Below are positions 56,399 through 64,000 of a stretch of 64,000 nucleotides of DNA, one piece after another. The stretch is taken from the NCBI GenBank assembly GCA_022393335.1, contig JAJEKB010021016.1, positions 720,156 to 784,155 on the forward strand, given 5' to 3'. This DNA is from Macrotrachela quadricornifera. Lineage: Eukaryota > Rotifera > Eurotatoria > Philodinida > Philodinidae. The position numbers and the translations under genes were made by a program. The notes beneath the pieces are model-generated. The model saw nothing but the letters and a program-made list of their open reading frames with translations, was not told where the DNA came from and made no database searches. Each line of letters opens with the position of its first letter. The stretch's first letter is position 1.

Positions 56399-59293
56399 AT
56401 GAAGATTGAGATAGAAACAAACTTTATTTATAAGTCGTTCTGTCATGTAGATGCCGATACCGTTGATCGGCTTAATAGTCGATACACTTCAATGGCCTTG
56501 GTTACATGTTTCTTCATCATAGTTGCAAAAATCTATGTGGGAGAACCGATCAATTGTTGGGGACCAGGTAATATCAAAGATCTAATATTTGCATCGATGG
56601 TCGCTATATGTATGTAATTATTCTTAATTTTCTGGATTTTATTGAGTTAGAAAAAACTAATTATGTATGTTATATTCGAACTACACATGAAGGTAAAATT
56701 CAAGATATTAGTTTGCGAGAAGCATATGTAAAACAATGTTGAAATTAGCATATCATTAAAACCAGACGATGAAGGTCTTTTTGTCTATCTGTTTGAATCA
56801 GAGAAGTACATTCAATCTATGTAAAATCTTTACCTATAGTAAAGCTCACAATTACTAGCATAAGGTCTAACTTCAGCATTTTTTACAATCAAAGCTATAT
56901 TTGGTGGATTAAGAGCACTTATGTAGTGTTACACAACTAAAGAAATTAGTTTCATAAAATGTTGTCTACTGTTACTGATCTGAAATACAAAAATGAAAAT
57001 CCTGTGAAGGACATATCATAAATCACCATGAAATAATGCAACTTTCTCCAACATTTCATAGAAAACCAGAAGCACAAAACGTTCACAGCTTAGTTTCAGA
57101 AACTTCTTTCAAGTATTATGAATTAAGGTGAAATTGCGTGCATACTTTGTATTTTTAGAGAAAATAAACGGACATCAATGTTTAGAATCGAGAGGCTGCT
57201 CATAGAAGTAAACATTCCTTTCATGCATTTTATTAGAACTGGTATCTGTGGCATTAGACAGGTCGTACGCCAGCACATATTTAACTAGTGTGAAAACTTT
57301 ATCAGGACCAGGCTAGTAGATATAAGTCTTGGTGGAAAATGAAAAATAATTTGACATCCTTTCGGACCTCTGTCTTTTACAACAATCCTGTCTGGATATC
57401 CATATTGATGAAAGACACAATAATAAAAATGACCTTATCAAGTCAGGTCCTTTCATGCGTATGCAATTGTTGGAAGAATTGTAAAAAACACATTTTTTTA
57501 ACCATCTTTCCACTCATTCTAATACTATTTGCCATTCAATTATTTTCATTACCTCACAGTTCAATTCAAAAACATACATTTTACCTACATGAATAGTATC
57601 TGTTGGCTCAAGGGAACGTACTATCTTCCAACAAAGGAAAGTAAGTTTTGTCTGATCAATATTAATCATTTATGCGATAATGTTTTTCGTAGTCGAAATT
57701 CCTGATCGATCAAAGCCTCGAACTTATTTAATGTAAGAAGCCATAACAACTAGTATACATATGTCATAAGATATAACTCAGTTCGAAATGCATCCAGTTC
57801 AAACTGAAATTCTTATTTGAACTAATCTATATCAAAACGTTAATCTGAACTGAATATATTGATGAAACTCGTTCACTTTCTCAAAAGATTCAGGTTCACA
57901 AACAATGGTGCATTTTTGTTATACAAAATTAACTGAGAGATATATTTTTATCGAATTCATTTTTATCGTACGAAATATTATTCAAACAAAAACAAAACAA
58001 TCTCTGCACATTGAAATGCTTCTCAGTAACAGTTTTTCATGACACTAGTTAAATAATTAAATTCTTGATTTGATTCTATCTTAATCAAGTTTCACGACGT
58101 ATAGTATGGATAAAAACAGAAGTTTTACGCCTGAGAAAACAATTTCATTGTCGATGAATACTTCTCGATAAATCAGTAGTGTTTGAAAATGTTTTTTTTT
58201 CTAAAGATGTGAAGATCTGTTGTTGCGCTAGATTTTTGAGAAAATAAACGAGTTTCAGTAAAATTTGATTACATATACGGACAAAAAAAGAATATTTAAA
58301 TGTATATATATATGGATAGATCGAGTAGATCAAAAAGAAAAGGTAACAAAACTATTTGTTTCAATAAATTTAATTAGTTCTCTGACTAGACATATTTTGA
58401 AAAATTCTTGTATAGTTATCCTGATCTTATCTAGATCTTACTACCAATGGACACCATTGATTCTTCTTGGTATGGCTGTTCTGTTCACATTGCCCAGTTA
58501 TGTATGGCATGGATTTTTATGTCAAAATGGTATAAACCTAAAAAATATGATTAAAATGATTAAAGATGATCGAAATAGTGAAAAAAGCATGAGCAATATT
58601 CGAAAATTAATAAAAGCAAAGTTAGACATAAAAAAACATTTGTACAAACGGATTCTTACTCGTCATAGACTTCGTATAAGTAATTGGTGTGATCGTTTTA
58701 CATTACTTCTTTTTATTATCAAGCTTCTTTATATTACCAATACGTTCAGTCAATTATTGTTTTTGATAACCTTCCTTTCATTACGACGTACTGATTTTAA
58801 TGTTAGAAACTTTGGTAAAATTTTTCGAGATGATATTGAATGGTTCGAATCTTCAAGATTTCCACGTGTTACTATGTGCGATTTTATGATTCGAGAATTG
58901 GGTGCAAATCAACATTGGTATACTGTTCAATGTAATCTTCCGATTAATATTTTTAATGAAGCCATCTTCTTCAGTATGTTATTTTGGTTTATTATTTTGA
59001 TTATTATGAATATTCTGTCAATTATCTTATGGATTTTTTGGTTATCTCTTAATAATCGAAAAAGAACCATTAAAGAATATTTGCGATTATATCGAAATTT
59101 AGAAAAAAAGATAATGATAACAAAAAGTAAACAAATGGAAAAAGGTTTTATTGATTATATAGGTTCAGATGGATTTCTTATCTTACGCATTCTTGGACAA
59201 AATACGGATGAACTTTTAACAATCCAAATAATTGGATATCTTTACGAACATTATGTAATAGACTTTCATAATAAAGAACAAAGTACAGTCTAA
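56399..59293 (+). CDS. Innexin gap-junction protein (four exons)
   Basis: Exons 56399-56567, 57560-57640, 57693-57732 and 58435-59293 give 382 residues with all phases matching; introns are 992, 52 and 702 nt. The start is the first ATG after an in-frame stop. The protein has DTVDRLNSRYT before transmembrane segment 1 (about 31-49), a first extracellular loop with Cys53 and Cys71 (INCWGP, SICWLKGTYYLP), the innexin signature YYQW at 99-102 leading into segment 2, segment 3 near 185-212, a second loop with Cys245 and Cys263 (TMCDF, TVQCNLPINIFNE) and segment 4 near 272-302. Paired cysteines in both loops are separated by 17 residues. Innexins build gap junctions and hemichannels between animal cells, which also confirms an animal genome. 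The two long introns contrast with the compact introns elsewhere. Confidence 0.92.
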
Positions 59294-60714
59294 GATAAAA
59301 TTTTTTTTACATGTTTAAATCTTTATTAAACGAGACTTTGTTTTATACTGTGACGGATGCAAAAGAAGAAATGATTAGTTGCATGTAATCTACTCTACCA
59401 TTTCTTTGGAAAATATTGATAAAAAAATAGGAAATCTGCTCTAAGAGAAAATTGTCTAAGACGTTCACATTCAAATTTTTAGTATATTTGGGTTAGCTAG
59501 GAAAAAGTTAACCCAGTTTTACGTTCAAGCACTCCAGAGGATCTATGAAAGGTACTATTGCAAATTTGTCTTTGTTCTCTTGTATGATCAACACCATAAA
59601 ATGAAAGTAAAAAAAATAAGATTTTTTACGTTGATAGATTTCTGCTAAATAAAATAGAATAAAAGTTCCATTTGTCTTTTGCCTTCAATTGAACTCGATA
59701 TTCGATCACATCTGCTTATTGGTAAGATGTTTGTGTAAAATTTATACCGTACGGTTAAATAAAACCATCATTTATATAATCATTTTTTTGATATTTTTCA
59801 AGACAACTTCAGCTTCTTCTTTTTTTTTTCTTGTTAATTGTCGAAGTATTGTTATTTGTTTGGTGATGAGATAAACTATGTGTAGGTAGACGATTATAAA
59901 ACCGACTGCAATATTGTCTCGAAACATTGCTGATAAACGAGATTACAGAATTTCGACGAAAAAATAAATCAAAAATAGCTTACTCATTTGATCTATTCTA
60001 CCAAGATCATTATTCAATTATGCTTTGAACTGTTTTTTTGCACGATCTAGCAGTGGACTTGATTTGCTGGTAGTATCAGCTTAAGCCTACTAAATATTCC
60101 TAACAGATACATCCTGAAACAACATTCAATTCATCGCCGTTTAAATGTATGTCGAGATAGTTTATCTCGTAACCCAAGAATGAGAATCAGTGACAGATGT
60201 CACCGATATATGCTACTGCTCTCTACCAGAGCATATCTTGAGAGATATGATTTGATCTAACGTTGTTTGCACGTAATATTACAATAAATTTCATTGGAAT
60301 CTAGGCGAGTCTTAGGTGGACGTGACAGTGTCACCACGAGCTTCGATAAAGAGACGAAAGCAAGAATGAGGAATGAGTTACAAACACATGCTTACAGATA
60401 ATGTATTACTCTTATATAATACTCATTGTATGGGAAAACTACCACTATCTATATTATGTATGTGTAGCTCTTTTTCTTCTCTCTCTCTTTGTCACGTGTT
60501 GAGATCGGATGGACAACACTGAAATACGATACGTGCTTTAATACACGCGATTTTTCTTTTACGAGTACAATAGAATCTAATGTTCCAAGTTATGGTGTGG
60601 TAAAAAGCTATGAAGATGAATAAGGAAGGATCTTCATTTATGAGAATTACCGAGATTCCATATTTTTCGTCATTCTAGTTTTTCCTTATACTTTGCTTGT
60701 TTGGAAAAGAGAAC
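59294..60714. other. Intergenic between innexin and DoxX-like gene
   Basis: No gene recognised; 60030-60600 is less AT-rich and probably includes the promoter of the next gene. Confidence 0.5.
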
Positions 60715-61077
60715 ATGATGAACTTCGAGTCATATGTCTCCTGGACAGGTGCCTCCATTCTAGCCGTCGTGTACTTCATGGCTGCACAATCACGATTTAC
60801 ATCTCGTCTTACACCGAACATGTACTCCGAGCAAGAAGCAAAAGCAGCTAGTATTGCATCGAGTTATTCATTCCTGCACCTTTCACCAAGCATATTGAAG
60901 AAAGTCATCGGTGCTGTTAATATTGTTATTGGAGTCTTGCTTTTGTTGCCGATGTATCGAAAGATTGGTACGTTGTTGTCATTCGTGCAACTAGCATCTG
61001 GCCTTCTCTCACGTATCAAAAATAATTTATCTATCATGCCGCCAACTGTTCTTCTGCTTGTGACTGGCATTACATAG
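60715..61077 (+). CDS. DoxX-like four-helix membrane protein
   Basis: A 120-residue protein from the ATG at 60715 (a second ATG follows at once). Four hydrophobic segments lie near residues 9-24, 47-60, 63-80 and 84-118. The arrangement, with a hydrophilic loop between helices 1 and 2 and a GAVNIVIGVLLLLP third helix, resembles the DoxX/TMEM35-like family of small membrane proteins. No intron or signal peptide. Function of the family is poorly defined; redox and membrane-complex roles have been proposed. GC content is higher than in neighbouring genes. Confidence 0.6.
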   Translation: MMNFESYVSWTGASILAVVYFMAAQSRFTSRLTPNMYSEQEAKAASIASSYSFLHLSPSILKKVIGAVNIVIGVLLLLPMYRKIGTLLSFVQLASGLLSRIKNNLSIMPPTVLLLVTGIT

Positions 61078-61449
61078 TACTATTCTTACATTTAACCTGT
61101 GTGGAATCAAAATTTATTTAGCAATAAGATTAGATATTTTCTTAAATTAGTGTTGACTATGATTGATTTCTACTTTTGTATGTGTGGCATTGACTAAAAC
61201 AGTAATTAAAAGAGATTTTGAAATACGTTTACTCTGCATAATTATCCAGTGCGTTGACTAGAAATATACAGTGTTATCAAATTATATAGACCCACATCCT
61301 TACAGTTCGGGTACGGAAGTTCTCTTGATCAATACTTTTAGCCTATCCGTGAAATAAGCAACGCATATATGTTGGTTTTTGTGAATACGAACTGTTTTTC
61401 CGCCACAATGGTTAAGAAGGAAGACCATACTTATACTACAAGGTGTTAC
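61078..61449. other. Intergenic, nothing recognised
   Basis: 3' flank of the DoxX-like gene, no further features. Confidence 0.4.
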
Positions 61450-61548
61450 ATAACCTTTGTCTCTTTCTCTACAACTTAAAGCGCGTTAAAAACTGGATTT
61501 ATTGATATTATTGATATTTTAAGTTGTAGAGGAGAAGACAAAGGTTAT
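61450..61548. repeat. 99-bp inverted repeat
   Basis: ATAACCTTTGTCT at 61450 and AGACAAAGGTTAT ending at 61548 are exact reverse complements; the stem continues with TCTACAACTTAAA against TTTAAGTTGTAGA. The loop is about 35 nt. Probably a small MITE. Confidence 0.8.
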
Positions 61549-61792
61549 AGATTATGATCTGTATTCAGGTGTAAACATGTATTTGCATAGAGATACAGAC
61601 ACATTTTGATAGATTATTTTTCACCAAATTGTCATACAATTTGTCTTTAGTACAAAATAAAAATAATTTCAGCTATGTTTATGTTAGGTTGAACTCGATC
61701 AATTGACAATTTTTCTAGAAAAGATACATACTCTCGGAAAAAAAAGAACTACACTCTATATTCTAACGAAATCGTTTTTATAACAAGATATT

Positions 61793-63956
61793 TTATGAAA
61801 CATGTGGATGAATTAAATTGTCAAACTTGGATTCAGTTTTAATTTGTGAGTGTTCATTTTTGTCCTTATTGAACCATATTTTAATAGACCTCTCATCATC
61901 ATTTACCGAAAATTTTCTTCCTTTTTCATTGAGCAAGTCACTAATTTCTGTCCATGAACTTGATGCACTCCAATGACGTATGAATGTAACAGAGGATAAG
62001 TGTTCGACATGTTTGAGAATCAATTTCAAACAATCAATGTCTTTTGTTCGTACTTTTAGATGATCGATTTGGTGAGTTATCACAGAACATATATCATTAA
62101 CATTTATTGTTGTATCATTATCGTATGATATGCCGAGAATGTTGACCTTGTCTGCTCGCTCAAGTAAATTTTTGACAGTGCTCTGACTTAAACGGGCATT
62201 ATTAGTGACAAATAGATAGATTTCATTGAGTTTTGTAAGATCTATTAGTGTTGAAAGAAGTTTTAGTGAACGGCGTGGCCATTCACCATTAATATCTAGT
62301 GTAAGTTGATTGATCTTTTGAAAAATATACTGAGTTGGTTGTTGAAACTAAAGGAAAAGACAGATATTTAGTATTTACAAGTTTTGATATGTATCCACTC
62401 TATCATTAAGCTAATTTCTAGTTTTCTTTAACTCTTCTAATCATTGCACACAGTACATAAAGAACGAGATACTGTGTTTTAGATCATTTTTACAATTCAA
62501 TTCAAAATTTTGGAGAAAAAGATTTGATTTGCACGTGTTGTAACACTTCAGTTACCGTAATTGATGATCGGCAAGATTTGTCGAGAAGTATGTTTCTAAG
62601 GATACTAGAATTTCTTAAATTATGAATTCTTACATCAACAGTTATTGGTGTAGATTGAAGTGCTCCAAATGAGTAAAACATTAGAATAAATCCATTATAT
62701 AAAAGAGTGATTTTTTGGTAAAAATAGTACGTCTGTCAGATAATAAAATTCTTGTTACCACTTACTTGATATAGAATAAATGTCTTCATCATGTTCACTA
62801 AATTCAAACGAATACCACACAAACTTCTCATTTTTGTTGCATCCTCAATCTTTGTCATGGTACTAGAATATGATAATATGCCACGATCGAGATTGTCAGG
62901 AAATTCAGTATGTAAACCCATAAATGAAAAGAATATAATCTCAGATCTAGAGGCATCCTTATTGTATTTACAATTGATGAACCATCGTTTATGTTCCAAC
63001 CAGAAAGATGTACGAAATCCAGCGATTATCATTTCAATATCTTTTATATTTTCATCAGGATATTTTAGAATATAAATATAACATTTAAACTTTTCGAGTA
63101 AAGGTAATTTTTGAGAAATAAACTGTTCCCATTGAGATAAACTTTGAAGAAAATTCAATGACGATTTCCAGTGAGTTATATCGAGATCGATCAGTGAAGG
63201 TAAATGTGTAAGTAATAATTCGATCTGATTAATGGACATTTCAGTATTTTTTAATTTCAATAAAGTCAATTGTCGGTATACTGTTGAAAGAGTCGTTTGA
63301 TCGATTTCACTCATATCACAATCATCCAAAATCAAAGATTGAAGATTAGATGAATGATCTAGAATACGACAAAATTGTTGATAAGTACATTTTTGAATAT
63401 TTAGCTCGTGTAATGTGCAATGATTTGGCCATGATAATCGATACATTGTAAAATTATCTGCATATAAGTGTAATTTTTGAAGACTTGATTGTGCAATAAT
63501 CGATGAGAGAAAATCTAATGAATCATTGGACAGAAAATGTGTCTTTTGTATTTTCACTACTAGTGATGTGAGCATAGGAACTGTTGCGAAATGATGGATT
63601 ATTTGGTTTAGTTCATCGCCTCTTATATGTGAAAGATGCACGGTATGAAGTCGAGTAAATTGATGAATGTTGATAAGTGAGGAAAATAATTCACCTATAT
63701 TCATCAATATATTTGAAATAAAAAATTTAACAACATTTTCTGGTCGAACGATTCGACATATTCGTTGAATATCGTTCTGACAAGATCCGCGGACAAGTTT
63801 GATTGTATATCGATTGTAACTATTAGTAATTTCATAAAAATGTCGACAAACATTACGAAATAAAAATAGAATATCATTTATATCGAGATAATCAAGAATA
63901 TGATAGAAAAGTTCAACAGGCAGTGTAATAAGAGACAGATTGGATTCGGTAAGCAT
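61793..63956 (-). CDS. F-box/leucine-rich repeat protein (two exons)
   Basis: Exons 62766-63956 and 61793-62347 join across a 418-nt intron (62348-62765) in phase 0 to give 581 residues. An F-box lies at about 10-50 (LSLITLPVELFYHILDYLDI, then VCRHFYEIT). The rest is a diverged leucine-rich-repeat solenoid with units such as LQSLILDDCDMSEID and LTLLKLKNTEMSINQIELLL. Exon 2 continues the repeat pattern (KINQLTLDINGEWPRRSLKL). F-box proteins recruit substrates to SCF ubiquitin ligases through Skp1, with the LRR as the likely substrate surface. No signal peptide. The 5' flank beyond 63956 is cut by the window edge, so a further upstream exon cannot be excluded, but the F-box close to the ATG argues that the start is real. 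Confidence 0.75.
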
Positions 63957-64000
63957 TGTTGAGTATCGAATGACGAAATTTTACATTACACAAGCATTTT

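Overview
The window looks like nuclear DNA of a bdelloid rotifer or a close relative. It is AT-rich, its introns are very short (mostly 52-64 nt, GT...AG), genes are separated by kilobases of AT-rich sequence, and there are many small foldback (MITE-like) elements. Two intronless secreted enzymes have a bacterial, fungal or plant look, as is common in bdelloids. No database search was possible; names rest on motifs and on gene models spliced by eye.

Layout: 0-8.3 kb holds a secreted group XII-like phospholipase A2, a small cysteine-rich secreted peptide, a two-exon CYP7/CYP8-like cytochrome P450 and a five-exon retinol-dehydrogenase-like SDR, all on the minus strand. 8.3-14.3 kb is gene-poor and contains a short minisatellite, a foldback element, a decayed Pif1/Helitron-type helicase and a large inverted repeat. 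14.3-16.0 kb is an RNF14-like RBR ubiquitin ligase (minus). 16.5-17.4 kb is a composite foldback element with two tandem arrays and a C-rich tract. 18.4-25.9 kb holds an eight-exon astacin protease (plus), an arginine ADP-ribosyltransferase fused to leucine-rich repeats (plus), a hevein plus double-psi beta-barrel secreted protein (minus), a decayed second copy of the ART-LRR gene and a small multi-pass membrane protein.

25.9-34 kb is a graveyard: an F-box relic, four foldback elements and a possible mariner relic. 34.1-35.9 kb is a seven-exon Rel-homology (NF-kB-like) factor with a foldback element in its first intron. 37.8-38.8 kb is an intronless clan GH-A-like glycoside hydrolase and 41.4-42.4 kb a secreted four-repeat cysteine-rich protein. 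45.0-46.6 kb is a five-exon papain-like protease with a long acidic tail. 47.6-50.1 kb is a 2.5-kb element bounded by inverted repeats rich in CACTGA/TCAGTG, followed by a dead pogo/Tc5-like transposase. 52.3-53.8 kb is a BTB-like protein with an in-frame stop before a conserved-looking extension. 56.4-59.3 kb is a four-exon innexin, 60.7-61.1 kb a DoxX-like membrane protein and 61.8-64.0 kb a two-exon F-box/LRR protein.

The genes do not form an operon or an obvious pathway. They sort into secreted or extracellular functions (phospholipase, astacin, chitin-binding barrel protein, glycoside hydrolase, cysteine-rich proteins), regulation (RBR ligase, F-box, BTB, Rel factor, ADP-ribosyltransferase), metabolism (P450, SDR) and cell junctions (innexin). 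The most interesting points are altered catalytic or zinc positions in the SDR and the RBR ligase, the two likely transferred secreted enzymes, the ART-LRR gene with a dead sibling, and the dense set of hairpin elements, one sitting in an intron.
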